NCBI GenBank assembly: GCA_021801255.1
Contig: JAJYYH010000036.1
Coordinates: forward strand, 62,001-126,000
Reading direction: 5' to 3'
Source of the DNA: Pseudomonadota bacterium
GTDB taxonomy: Bacteria > Pseudomonadota > Alphaproteobacteria > Acetobacterales > Acetobacteraceae
Length of the DNA stretch: 64,000 bases
The notes beneath the pieces were generated by a model. That model was not told the origin of the DNA. It made no database searches and worked only from the letters and a program-made list of their open reading frames with translations. Shown one piece after another: positions 1-9,525 of this stretch. The position numbers and the translations under genes are program-made. Each line of letters begins with the position of its first letter. The first letter of the stretch is position 1.

Positions 1-177
1 GCCGAAAACGGCCTCTTTGGCGTGCATGTCGATGCCGTGCTGGCGCGCTATCGCGTGCATGCCAGCTCGATGCTGCGTACCGTCACCGATCTCGCCGAGA
101 ACCGCCGCGCCCTCATCGCCCGCCTGCGCGCGCTGCACCCCTGGGTGCTCGAGGGACGGGATGGGCCGGAAAAATAA
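1..177 (+). CDS. C-terminal end of a truncated CDS, glycosyltransferase-like (…YRVHASSMLRTVTDLAENRRALIARLRALHPWVLEGRDGPEK*)
   Basis: Frame 1 is open from base 1 to TAA at 175-177. The tail resembles C-termini of GT2-type proteins. 5' end lies outside the window. Confidence 0.6.
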   Translation, partial: AENGLFGVHVDAVLARYRVHASSMLRTVTDLAENRRALIARLRALHPWVLEGRDGPEK

Positions 178-3100
178 AGACCGGGGGTCTTGCCCCTCGC
201 CTTAGCCCTTTTCCCCCCCCGAGGGCTTCGGCGATGTCGCGCAGCACCGCCTCCTGGCGGGCGCGCAGGATTTTTCCCCCGCCAAGCCGGCGCGCCGCAA
301 GACGGTGGAGGGCACGGATCTCGGCGAGATGGCGCCGGCGTGGGGTGCCGGCGGTGACGCTCGCGTCGTGGCGGCGATGGCGGTTGAGCGCGGCGGCGAC
401 ATAGGCGACGCTGCCGCCCGCGGCCCCGGCGAGCGCCTCGAGATAGAGCCGCCAGTCGCCGGCGAGGCGATAATCGGCAAGATCATCAGCCCGCGCCAGC
501 GCGCCCAGGAGCGCGGTGCGCCGCCAGACGACGGCGGACGCATTGAGAATGAGATTGCGCTCGGCGAGAAAGCGTCGCGCGAAACCATCCGCGGTGAACA
601 CGTCATCGGCGGCCAGCGCGCCCGGCCCGGCGCTCGCCGCGTAATAGGCGCGATAATCGGGCCACAGCACGCGGTCCGCGGCGTCGATCGCGGCACTGTC
701 GGTGAATCCGAGGATCGCATCGGGGGCCGCGGCCAGGGAAGCCGCGAGGCGCTCCAGAAAACGCGGCTCGGCGCTGTCATCGGCCTCGGCGATCCAGAGG
801 AAGTCGCCACGCGCCAGTTCGGCGGCGCGGCGCCACTGCGCGAACACCGAGCCGGAATTTTCCCCGGCACGGACAATCCGCAGATCGCGCTGCCACGCCG
901 CCGCCGTCGCCTCGGCGATGGCGATGCTGTCATCGCGCGAGGCGTCATCGAGCAGGATGACCTCGCGGACCGGATAGGTCTGGCTGAAAATCGCGGCGAG
1001 CCGGGCGGGCAGGAAGCGGCCATAGTCGTAGTTCGGCACCACCACCGAGATGCCAAGAAGCTCGGGACAAGCGAGCTGGAGCAGCGCGTCGGCGTAGTCG
1101 CCAAACGGGCTCGCCTTCGCCGCGGCGGCGGCGCGGCGAAGGCGCTCCGCCCGGCTCGGAATCGCGCGGGTGCAGGCCACCAAGGCGCGCGCCATGGCAT
1201 CGGCATCGGCGAAGGGCACCACCTCGCCGGCAGCCCTCGCGGTAATGAACTCCGCCGCCCCGCCGCTGCCGGCAAAGGCGATAATCGGCAGGCCGGCGGC
1301 GGCGGCCTCCAGCATCACCGAGGGGTAGGGGTCTTCGCGTGAGGGCAGCAGCAGCGCGTCGGCGGCCGAGAGCCATTCCGTGACGTTATCGCAAAACCCG
1401 GGAAAATGCGCCGTGCGGCTGGCCTCGGCGGCGGCGATCTCGGGGTCGAGATAGGTCGCGATCTGGCGGTCGATGCGGCCGAGCCAGGCGAGATGGACAT
1501 GCCGCCCACGCCGGCGCAACGCCCGCCAGACCTGGAGGAACAGATCGAACCCCTTGCGCAGATCGCCATAGCCGACCCCAACCGCCAGCACCGCCTCGGG
1601 CCCAAGCCCAAGCCCGCGCCGCAACCGCCGCCGCGCTTCGGGGGAAAAGCGGATATCCTGGTAGAGACCCTGAGGCAGGATGCGCGCCCGCTCAGGCGGC
1701 AGAGGCGCCAGCGTGGCAAAGCGATCACGCACGAAGGCCGCGGGAAACACCACCTGGTGCGTAACGCGCACCGCCGCCCTGGCCGCCTCCTGAAGCTGCT
1801 TCTCGCGGATCAGTTGCGGCAGTTCGTGGATCAAGAGGATCGGCGTGATGCCCTGGCGCACCAGTTCGGGGCAATGCGCGGCGGCGGCGGCGGTGTTGAC
1901 GATCGCCCGGCGCACGCCCTTGCCGTGATAGAGCCCGCGCAGCGCCGTGGCGAAGCTCGCTTCGTCGCGGGTAATGAGGGTCGGCGCCACCTTGCCGTAT
2001 TCGCCCTCGAGCGGGCCGCTCTCGCCGAGCAGGAAGGTGAGCTGGACGCCGCAGACGCGGGTGAGATAGCGGCCGAGATGGAGCAGCAATTGCTGCGCGC
2101 CATGGCTGAGCGCGTCATGCCCGACCAGCACCAGGGCGGTCGGCGTGCTGGGCTGGGCAAGGCCGGCGATGGCGCGGCCGGTGGCATTGAGGAAGGCGGC
2201 GCCGAAATGCACGTCGGGTTCGAGATAGGCGGCCTCGGTCCACTCGTTCCAGGCATTGACGCAGACCAGCGCCGTGCCGGCGAAGGGTCGCGCGCGGGCG
2301 GCCTCGATCAGTCGCTCCAGCCAGGCCTGATAGCGCGCCGGGGTCGCGCCCTGCACCACCAGCCCCTGGCCCTCGCGCCGCGCGTCATTGTCCCAGCCGG
2401 GAATGGCGGTCTTGATCAGGGGAAAATCGGGTGGCGGGGCGGCCAGCGAATTTTTTGCGAGCGCCTCGAAATCATAGACCTCGGCGGTAAAATCGGTATC
2501 GAACAGGTCGAGCTTGGGATTGATCGGGGTGAGGCCGGCGGTGAGTTTGTGGGGTGGGAACTCGACCGCGCCATCGAGCCCCAAGGGGCGCGGATCCTCC
2601 TCGCCGAAACTCTGCGCCATGACCAGCAGCGGGTTCTCGCCATGCGCGCTCTGGAACAGCGCCCGCCAACGCGCGATGGTCGCGGCGCGGCCGGGGATTT
2701 GGGCGGCACGATAGATGAAAAGCAGCGGCCTGCCGTCGAGGCGGATATAGCGCGGATCGGCGAAATGGCGGGCGAAGGAGGCGATCAGCGCCGCCTCGTC
2801 GGCCTCGCGATAATCCTGCGCGATCAGCACCTCGCGCTCCATCCCGTCCCAGCGCCGCGTCCAGTTCTCGTTCGCCCACATCAGACAGAAGGGAAAATCG
2901 AGGCCCCGGTCGGCGAGGAACGCCTCGAGCGGCCGATCGAGCAGGCGGCGGCGGTTGAACCAGTAGTAATAAAAAACGAATCCGCCGAGCCCGGCGCCCC
3001 TGGCGAGCGCGATCTGGCGGCGCAACACGGCGCTCCCCTCGAGCGTGTAGTGGCCGAGATCGCGCGGGATGCGTGGCTGGTAGTGGCCGGAAAACCGCGG

Positions 3101-3955
3101 CAGGGCACGATGGAGATTGGTCCATTCAGTAAAGCCCTTGCCCCACCAGGCATCGTTTTCCGCGCAAGCGTGGAACTGCGGCAGGTAGAAGGCGAGCACG
3201 CGGGCAAGCGGGGCGAGCCCGGCCGGGATCGGCTGCACCTCCTCGAAAAACGGGCCGGGGCGGGTATTGCGGCGCATCTCGCGGGGCAGGCTGGTCTCGC
3301 CGCCGGGCGGCGCGGGATGGATGCCCGGCTCGTCGCGATGGCGAAGGTAATGCAGCAAAGGGTTGGCTTCCGGGTCGCCGCGCAGATAGCGCTGGCGGTA
3401 AAAGCGCCCGTCAAATCCGGCCGAAGGGTTGCGGTTTTCGCGAAACCCCTGGACCATGTAGTGCTCGACCGGGTCCATCCCGGCGGCGGCGACGTCGGGA
3501 TAGGTTTCGAGGTACCAGCGGCTGTCGAATTCGGCGATCGGGCTGGTCTCGCCGCTCTGACGGCGGGCGAGGAAATGCGCGAGCGCGCCCTCCTCGGGCG
3601 GCACATTCCAGCGCGCGCGATACCAGGCGGGGTCGAAAATGAGGATCGGACGGCGGCCTTCCGCCTCGCCGATGGTGTGATAGTGCAGCAGCGGGTCGAT
3701 GCCCTCGGTGCGCGCATCGAGGTTCTCGGCGAGATAGAAGGCCGGATCGAAATAAGGATTGGGCCGCCGCCCCTCACGCCAGCCATGGCGGTGATAGTGC
3801 AGCAGCGGGTCAAGGCCGCGCTCCGCGACATCGGGGTTTTCGCTGCGGTAATGGTGGGCGTCGAACAAACCCGAACGCTGGAGTTCCGCCAGCGCGGCGG
3901 CCTCGTGGAGGCGTGCCGCGTCGGCGGCGAGCGGAGAAAAATCAGCCGGGCTCAT
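113..3955 (-). CDS. Multidomain glycosyltransferase: N-terminal ~45-aa repeats, WbsX/GH99-like domain, GT4-like domain, GT2 domain
   Basis: Repeats of FDxxxYLxxNPDVAxxGxDPLxHYxxxGxxEGRxP; WbsX-type LAFYLPQFHACAENDAWWGKGFTEWTN; GT4-type LPQGLYQ...DLRKGFDLFLQVWRAL...PSREDPYPSVMLEAAAAGLPIIAF; GT2 ISVVVPNYDYGRFLPARLAAIFSQTYPVREVILLDDAS. The 3' end may be altered by a C8/G8 tract. Confidence 0.85.
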   Translation of the reverse strand: MSPADFSPLAADAARLHEAAALAELQRSGLFDAHHYRSENPDVAERGLDPLLHYHRHGWREGRRPNPYFDPAFYLAENLDARTEGIDPLLHYHTIGEAEGRRPILIFDPAWYRARWNVPPEEGALAHFLARRQSGETSPIAEFDSRWYLETYPDVAAAGMDPVEHYMVQGFRENRNPSAGFDGRFYRQRYLRGDPEANPLLHYLRHRDEPGIHPAPPGGETSLPREMRRNTRPGPFFEEVQPIPAGLAPLARVLAFYLPQFHACAENDAWWGKGFTEWTNLHRALPRFSGHYQPRIPRDLGHYTLEGSAVLRRQIALARGAGLGGFVFYYYWFNRRRLLDRPLEAFLADRGLDFPFCLMWANENWTRRWDGMEREVLIAQDYREADEAALIASFARHFADPRYIRLDGRPLLFIYRAAQIPGRAATIARWRALFQSAHGENPLLVMAQSFGEEDPRPLGLDGAVEFPPHKLTAGLTPINPKLDLFDTDFTAEVYDFEALAKNSLAAPPPDFPLIKTAIPGWDNDARREGQGLVVQGATPARYQAWLERLIEAARARPFAGTALVCVNAWNEWTEAAYLEPDVHFGAAFLNATGRAIAGLAQPSTPTALVLVGHDALSHGAQQLLLHLGRYLTRVCGVQLTFLLGESGPLEGEYGKVAPTLITRDEASFATALRGLYHGKGVRRAIVNTAAAAAHCPELVRQGITPILLIHELPQLIREKQLQEAARAAVRVTHQVVFPAAFVRDRFATLAPLPPERARILPQGLYQDIRFSPEARRRLRRGLGLGPEAVLAVGVGYGDLRKGFDLFLQVWRALRRRGRHVHLAWLGRIDRQIATYLDPEIAAAEASRTAHFPGFCDNVTEWLSAADALLLPSREDPYPSVMLEAAAAGLPIIAFAGSGGAAEFITARAAGEVVPFADADAMARALVACTRAIPSRAERLRRAAAAAKASPFGDYADALLQLACPELLGISVVVPNYDYGRFLPARLAAIFSQTYPVREVILLDDASRDDSIAIAEATAAAWQRDLRIVRAGENSGSVFAQWRRAAELARGDFLWIAEADDSAEPRFLERLAASLAAAPDAILGFTDSAAIDAADRVLWPDYRAYYAASAGPGALAADDVFTADGFARRFLAERNLILNASAVVWRRTALLGALARADDLADYRLAGDWRLYLEALAGAAGGSVAYVAAALNRHRRHDASVTAGTPRRRHLAEIRALHRLAARRLGGGKILRARQEAVLRDIAEALGGGKGLRRGARPPVFIFPAHPVPRAPRGAARAGGR

Positions 3956-4381
3956 CGCGCCCTGACGGGGAATAGCGCGGGGCCGCGGCGCGCGGATAGG
4001 GGAACGTCCCCGGCGGCTCGGCGGCGCCCGAGGGAAATGAGCGTCGAGCGGGGCGTCGTGGCGAGGAAAGTGACCCCGCGGTGCTGGGTTGCATCAGGCG
4101 CCTGTGAGCTGCGAATCGGTTCAGAAATTCTTAATCAATTCTACCTCAGTGCAAAAGAGAAATTATAAATTCCCGCTTAAATAGCATTTCTTTCCGATAT
4201 GCCCGTCTTCCTGTCGATATGCCCGTCTCGTTCGCGGCCGCCCTGCCGCTGATCGCGGGGGACGCAACCGCGTGCCGGCACACGATCGACCTCCGAGATC
4301 AGCGCGGAACGCCCTGCCGGGCCATGTTTTCCACCCCTCACGCGGTTTCCCAATCGGGCCCGGCGTGCCATCCTCGCCGCC

Positions 4382-4978
4382 GTGACGCCCCCCGCCTCCG
4401 CCCCGCTTCCGCCCGACGCCGCCCTGCTGCATGAAGCGGCGCTCGCCCATCTCGCGCGCTTTGCCAGCAGCGCCGCCGGGCTGGCGCGGGTGCTGGAGCG
4501 GCGGATCGCCCGCTGGCAGCGCGCAGCCGCCGTGGCCGGCGAGGCTGCGACCGTGGAACAGCAGGGGGCGGCGGCGCGCCTGGCGGCGCGCGAGGTGGTG
4601 GCGCGGCTGGTGGCGGCGGGCGTCATCGACGATGCTGCCTTTGCCGCGACACGGGCCGCGCGTCTCAACCGCGCCGGACGCTCGCGGCGCGGCATCGCCG
4701 CCCATCTCGCCGCCCGCGGCATCGCCGGGGAGACGCTGCGCGAGGCCCTGCCGGAAAATCCCGAGGCGGAACTCGCCGCCGCCCTGGTGCTGGCTCGCCG
4801 CCGCCGCCTCGGCCCTTTCCACCCCTCCCCGCCCACCGTCGCGCTCGACGCCTCGGAGACCCGGCGCGCGCTTGCCATCCTCGCCCGCGCCGGGTTTTCC
4901 CGCGCCATCGCCGAAGCCGCGCTGGCAATGGCGCCGGCGCAAGCCGAGGCGCTGGTACTGCGCCTGTTGCGCGGCTGA
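4382..4978 (+). CDS. recX: RecX family regulatory protein
   Basis: RecX-like helical repeats: VVARLVAAGVIDDAAFAATRAARLNRAGRSRRGIAAHLAARGIAGETLREAL. Confidence 0.75.
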   Translation: MTPPASAPLPPDAALLHEAALAHLARFASSAAGLARVLERRIARWQRAAAVAGEAATVEQQGAAARLAAREVVARLVAAGVIDDAAFAATRAARLNRAGRSRRGIAAHLAARGIAGETLREALPENPEAELAAALVLARRRRLGPFHPSPPTVALDASETRRALAILARAGFSRAIAEAALAMAPAQAEALVLRLLRG

Positions 4979-4981
4979 ACC

Positions 4982-5686
4982 ATGCGCGCGCGGCATTTTA
5001 CCAGCGCTGCCCTGGCGCGCGGTGCCCGGCGCAGCCTGGCGATCGCGCTCGGCCTCGCGCCCTTCGGCTTGGTGGTCGGCGTGCTCGCCGCCGGCAAGGG
5101 GCTCTCGCTGGTCGAGACCGGGCTGATGAGCGGGCTGGTTTTCGCCGGCGCGAGCCAGATCCTCGCCCTCGATCTCTGGACCCATCCCGCCCCCATTCTC
5201 GCCGTCACCTTCGCCGCCTTCGCGGTCAATCTGCGCATGGCGCTGATGGGCCCGGCCCTCGCCGCCTGGCTCGAAAAACTCTCGGGCTGGCGGCTCTGGG
5301 GCAATCTTTTCCTGCTGGTCGATCACGGTTTCGCGCTGGCCATCGCCGAGGGGCGCAAGGGCGAGCGCGATGGCGGGTTTCTGTTCGGCGCCGGGCTGGT
5401 TTTGTGGGTTGCCTGGCTCGCCTGTAGCCTGCTCGGGCATGTGCTCGGAACGGCGCTCCGGCCGCCGCGCGGCCACCCGCTGTTTTTCGCCGCCCTCGCC
5501 GCCTTCGTCAGTCTCCTGGTGCCGCTTTGGCGCGGTCGCCATGACGCGCTGCCCTGGCTCGCCGCCGCCGGCGTCGCGCTGCCGGTCGCGCGCCTCGCCC
5601 CGCACGGGGCCTGGCACGTGGTGGCCGCCGCCCTCGCCGGCGGGCTGGTCGGCGCCTGGCGCGAGCGGCGGCAGGGAACGGCATGA
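4982..5686 (+). CDS. azlC: AzlC family branched-chain amino acid exporter subunit
   Basis: AzlC-type sequence (LGLAPFGLVVGVLAAGKGLSLVETGLMSGLVFAGASQILALDLW), followed by azlD with a 4-nt overlap. Confidence 0.85.
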   Translation: MRARHFTSAALARGARRSLAIALGLAPFGLVVGVLAAGKGLSLVETGLMSGLVFAGASQILALDLWTHPAPILAVTFAAFAVNLRMALMGPALAAWLEKLSGWRLWGNLFLLVDHGFALAIAEGRKGERDGGFLFGAGLVLWVAWLACSLLGHVLGTALRPPRGHPLFFAALAAFVSLLVPLWRGRHDALPWLAAAGVALPVARLAPHGAWHVVAAALAGGLVGAWRERRQGTA

Positions 5687-5982
5687 TCGAGACCGCCAAT
5701 CTGCTCGCCATTCTGGGCATGGCGTTGGCGACGCTCGCCTGCCGCGCCGGGGGCTATTTCCTCTTCCGCGCGCTCCGTCCGAGCCCGTTTCTGCGCGCCA
5801 TGCTCGGCTACGTGCCGGGGGCGCTTTTCGTTGGCTATGTCGTCCCGGCGCTGGCGGCGGGCGGGCTCAAGGAGTGGCTCGGCGCGGCGGCGACGCTGGT
5901 GGCGATGCGTCTCTCGGGCAACGTCGCGGTCGGCATTGCCGCCGGGACCGCCGCCGCCTGGGCGGTGTGGCTGCTGCGATGA
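5683..5982 (+). CDS. azlD: AzlD family protein
   Basis: ~100 aa hydrophobic protein (GYFLFRALRPSPFLRAMLGYVPGALFVGYVVPAL) overlapping azlC by ATGA. Confidence 0.85.
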   Translation: MIETANLLAILGMALATLACRAGGYFLFRALRPSPFLRAMLGYVPGALFVGYVVPALAAGGLKEWLGAAATLVAMRLSGNVAVGIAAGTAAAWAVWLLR

Positions 5983-5995
5983 GCCGGGCCAGGCC

Positions 5996-7171
5996 ATGAG
6001 ATGGGCCGTGAGCGGGGCGGGGCGGTTGATGCTCGGGGGCGCGAGCGCGACCTTTCTCGGCGTCGGGTTGCAGCGCTTCGCCTATTCGCTGCTGCTGCCC
6101 GCGATGGTCGAGGCGCATTGGCTGGGCGCGGGAGCGGGCGGCGCGCTGGGGGCGGCCAATCTCGGCGGTTATCTCGCCGGCGCCCTGTTCGGCCCCTGGC
6201 TCGGCCAGCGGTTGGGGCTGATCCCGGTGCTGCGTGGGGCGATGCTGCTGGCCGCCGGCTGTTTTGCGTTCTGCGCGCTGCCGGGAGGGCTATGGTGGTT
6301 TCTGCCCTGGCGGGTTCTCGCCGGGGCCGCCGGGGGCGCGCTGATGGTGCTCGCCGGCCCCGCCGTGCAGGCGGCGATGCCGCTCAAGCTGCGCGGACTC
6401 GCCGCCGGCCTGACCTTCACCGGGGTCGGCGCCGGCATCGTTTTTGGCGCCCTGATGGTGCCGGCCCTGTTGCCGGCGGGGCTCACCGTGACCTGGCTGG
6501 CACTCGCGCTTGCGGGTCTGGTGGTGAGCGCCGGCGCCTGGCGGCTCTGGCCGCTTGCCGCGCCAGCGCCACGCCGGGCGCTGTTCGGCGCCGCGCGCCG
6601 CCCCGCCGGACGGCGGCTGATCGCGGCCTATGCCACGATCGCCATCGCGACGACCCCGCATATGCTGTGGTGGCCCGATTTCATCGCCCGCGGGCTCGGC
6701 CGTGGCACTGGCTCGGGAAGCGCGTTCTGGCTCTTGTTTGGCCTCGCCGCCGCCGGCGGGCCAGCGCTCTGCGGGCGGCTTGCCGATTGGTTCGGCGTCC
6801 GCCAGGCGCTCACCCTGGCGCTCATCGCCCAGGTGATCGATACCGCGCTACCCCTGCTTTCGACCGGTCGGCCGGCACTGATCGTCTCGACCCTGCTCGC
6901 CGGCGCCACCGCGACCGGGGTTTCCGGGCTGATGCTGCTCCGCACCCGCGAGGTCGCCGGCGAGGCCGCGCCAGGTCTCTGGAGCGTCGCGACCGCCGCC
7001 TATGGCGCGGCACAGACCGCGAGCGGCTTTCTCCTCGCCTGGCTTTATACGCGCACCGGCAGCCATCTGCCGCTGTTCGCGATCGGTCTCGCGGCCGCGC
7101 TGCTGACCCTGCCGCTCGCCGGCCTGAAGCCGGCGCGCCGACGCGAGCGGCTCGGCGATACGCCAGGATGA
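5996..7171 (+). CDS. MFS transporter, YbfB/YjiJ-like
   Basis: 12-TM-type hydrophobic ORF; LMLGGASATFLGVGLQRFAYSLLLPAMVEAHWLGAGAGGALGAANLGGYLAGALFG. Start chosen at ATG 5996 after azlD. Confidence 0.75.
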   Translation: MRWAVSGAGRLMLGGASATFLGVGLQRFAYSLLLPAMVEAHWLGAGAGGALGAANLGGYLAGALFGPWLGQRLGLIPVLRGAMLLAAGCFAFCALPGGLWWFLPWRVLAGAAGGALMVLAGPAVQAAMPLKLRGLAAGLTFTGVGAGIVFGALMVPALLPAGLTVTWLALALAGLVVSAGAWRLWPLAAPAPRRALFGAARRPAGRRLIAAYATIAIATTPHMLWWPDFIARGLGRGTGSGSAFWLLFGLAAAGGPALCGRLADWFGVRQALTLALIAQVIDTALPLLSTGRPALIVSTLLAGATATGVSGLMLLRTREVAGEAAPGLWSVATAAYGAAQTASGFLLAWLYTRTGSHLPLFAIGLAAALLTLPLAGLKPARRRERLGDTPG

Positions 7172-7224
7172 AGGGATCGGAGGGGCCCGGGGCTCAGGGG
7201 GCGAGGGCCTTCTTTTGCGAACTC

Positions 7225-7803
7225 TCAGCCGGGCGAGGGCGCCGTGAGTTCGGCCGCGATGCGATCAGCGAGAGCGGCGAGCGCCGCGTCCATCGCCGCG
7301 ATCACGGCCTGCGCCGCGGCGCCCTGCGGCGGCCCGCGCCAATCGCCGCGCGCGGTGCGTGGCGCCGCCCCCGGCCGACGCACCGCGATCGTCGCCTGCA
7401 GTACCATCGCCCCCGCGGCGTCGCGATCGAGGCGCGCGAGATCGACCTCCACCACCGCGTCCGGGGCCGCGGTGATCGCCCCGCTTTCACGAAAAACCAG
7501 GCTTCCCGGCAGGCGTTGGCTGAGATCCTCCTGCAGCACGCGGCCGAGCATATCGCCGAGCGGCTCAGCCCAGCGGGCATTGGCCATGAGATGCAGCCGA
7601 TCCTCGCCCGCCGTGGCGATCAGGCCGGGCCGGTCGAGATACCCCGGGAGCCCGATACGCCGCAGCTCGATGAGGCGCGGCGCGCCGCCGCGTGGCACGC
7701 CCGGCACGGCCGCCAGGGTATAGAGCGCCGGGTCGGGTGAGGCGCAGCCAGGGAGTGCCAGCGCCAGCAACAGGGCGCGCCGGGAGAAAATTTTCGCGGT
7801 CAT
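7225..7803 (-). CDS. pqiC: PqiC-like ABC-type transport auxiliary lipoprotein
   Basis: Lipoprotein signal with LPGC lipobox; YTLAAVPG and LMANARWAEPLGDMLGRVLQEDL motifs; downstream of pqiB. Confidence 0.8.
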   Translation of the reverse strand: MTAKIFSRRALLLALALPGCASPDPALYTLAAVPGVPRGGAPRLIELRRIGLPGYLDRPGLIATAGEDRLHLMANARWAEPLGDMLGRVLQEDLSQRLPGSLVFRESGAITAAPDAVVEVDLARLDRDAAGAMVLQATIAVRRPGAAPRTARGDWRGPPQGAAAQAVIAAMDAALAALADRIAAELTAPSPG

Positions 7804-7812
7804 GCGGGGCTC

Positions 7813-9525
7813 CTAGCGCTCCTGCACCGTGCCATTGCGCCCGCGCACCAGCGCCTCGGGGTGCTGATCGAGGAGATCGGCGAGGGCGCGGATGGCGCGC
7901 GCGGCCTCGTTCATCTGGGTGATCAGCCGCTCGAGATCGCGCGGCAGCGGCGAAGCGCCGCCATAGCCGGCCTCCATCCCGATCATCAGCCGGTTGGCGT
8001 GATCGAGCGTCGCCTGGAGCTCGGCGCTCAGCGCCGGCAGGCGCTTCAAGGCCGGTGTCGCGTTGGTATCGACCCGGCGCAGCAGGGTCTGGGCGGTTGC
8101 CATCGTCGCCGCCGAGGCGCTGAGCGCCGCCTTCAATTCGGGGCCATTGGCGATGGTGTTGAGCGCGGCGAACGTGGCATCGAGATTGCCGGCGATCCGC
8201 TCGATCGGCACGGCATCAAGCTTGCGCCCGACGGTATCGAGCATGTGGGTGAGGCTTTCGAGATCGCTCGGCTGGCTCGCGATGACGATGGCGCCATCGG
8301 ATTCGGAGATCTCGGCGGGCTTGGCGTCGTGGAAGAAATCAAGCGCGATATAGAGCTGGCCGGTGAGGTAGTTGGCGGTGCGCAACTGCGCGCGCAGGCC
8401 CTTGGCGCTCAGCGCGCGGAGCGATTCGAGTGCCCGCTCCGGGGTCGCAGGCGGCGCGCCAGGGGCGGAGATGCGATCAGGCTGCACCGAGAGCCGCACC
8501 GGCACGTCGAGGGTGTTTTTGATGAAGTCGTATTGCAGCTTGACCTCCGTCACCTCGCCGATCTGGATACCGAAGATCTCGACCGGCGCGCCGACGGCAA
8601 GGCCGCGCACCGAGCCCTGGAAGCGCACGAGCAGGGCGATGGTGTTGGTATAGCGCGCCGATAGGGCCGCCTTTTCATCGCCGTAGAGGGGAAAATTGCT
8701 GCCCGCGGCGGCGGGCGGGTTGGTGCGCGCCTCGGGCGGGGTGGCAAAGGCGACGGCGCCGGCGAGAAGCGCCTGCAAGGATTGCAGCTCGAGATGGATG
8801 CCCTCGGCGCCCGCGGTGATGGCGAGCCCCGATTCGTTCCAGAAATAGCTGCCCTCGCGGATATATCCGTCATAGGGCGCGCGCACGAAGACCCGCACCA
8901 CCGCCTCGCCGCCCGGCGCGCCGAGATCGTAACCCAGCACCTCGCCCACCTGCGCGTCGCGGAACAGCACCGGCGAGCCGATACCGAGCGAGCCGAGCTT
9001 GGCGGTGTGGAGAACATAGGTGCGCCCGGGCTCGTCGGAGCGGATGGCGGGCGGCTGTTCGAGGCCGGTGAAGCGGCGCGCCGTCGTGCCCCCGGGCGCC
9101 CCCGGATCGATTTCGATATAGCTGCCCGAAACCAGCGTCTCCAGCCCCGAAACGCTGCTCGGGGTGAGGCGCGGACGGACCACCCAGAAGCGGGCGTGAT
9201 CGGTGAGGATGGGCGTCGCCTCGCGGCGCATCCGCACCTCGACGACGACGTGCGACATGTCGGCGCTCAGGCGGATCGACCGCACCGTGCCGAGATCGAC
9301 CGCCTTGTGCTTCACCCGCGTCTGCCCAGGCGTGAGGCCGTCGGCGGTTTTGAAGCTGAGGGTAACGACCGGCCCCTCCTCCGAGAGCGTCCGCCAGCCG
9401 AGCCAGAGCGCGATGGCGGCGGCGACCAGCGGGATCACCCAGATCAGCGAGAGCCGCGGCGCCGGCTCAAGCTCCGGCGGGGGCAACGCCGCCTCTCCCG
9501 GATCCGGCCCGATGGCGTCGCTCAA
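7813..9525 (-). CDS. pqiB: PqiB-like MCE-domain protein (three MCE domains)
   Basis: N-terminal TM segment then three MCE modules (GLTPGQTRVKHKAVDLGTVRSI; GSLGIGSPVLFRDAQVGEVLGY; GLAVGAPVEIFGIQIGEVTEV). Probable TTG start at 9525 overlaps the pqiA stop (TTGA). Confidence 0.85.
   Translation of the reverse strand: MSDAIGPDPGEAALPPPELEPAPRLSLIWVIPLVAAAIALWLGWRTLSEEGPVVTLSFKTADGLTPGQTRVKHKAVDLGTVRSIRLSADMSHVVVEVRMRREATPILTDHARFWVVRPRLTPSSVSGLETLVSGSYIEIDPGAPGGTTARRFTGLEQPPAIRSDEPGRTYVLHTAKLGSLGIGSPVLFRDAQVGEVLGYDLGAPGGEAVVRVFVRAPYDGYIREGSYFWNESGLAITAGAEGIHLELQSLQALLAGAVAFATPPEARTNPPAAAGSNFPLYGDEKAALSARYTNTIALLVRFQGSVRGLAVGAPVEIFGIQIGEVTEVKLQYDFIKNTLDVPVRLSVQPDRISAPGAPPATPERALESLRALSAKGLRAQLRTANYLTGQLYIALDFFHDAKPAEISESDGAIVIASQPSDLESLTHMLDTVGRKLDAVPIERIAGNLDATFAALNTIANGPELKAALSASAATMATAQTLLRRVDTNATPALKRLPALSAELQATLDHANRLMIGMEAGYGGASPLPRDLERLITQMNEAARAIRALADLLDQHPEALVRGRNGTVQER

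Noticed and set aside
1406-4168. 920-aa plus-strand ORF
   Set aside because: Antisense shadow of the glycosyltransferase gene; low-complexity R/G/A/E-rich translation typical of high-GC opposite-strand frames.
6001-7740. 579-aa plus-strand ORF
   Set aside because: Out-of-frame overlap of the MFS transporter and antisense of pqiC; Arg-rich shadow composition.
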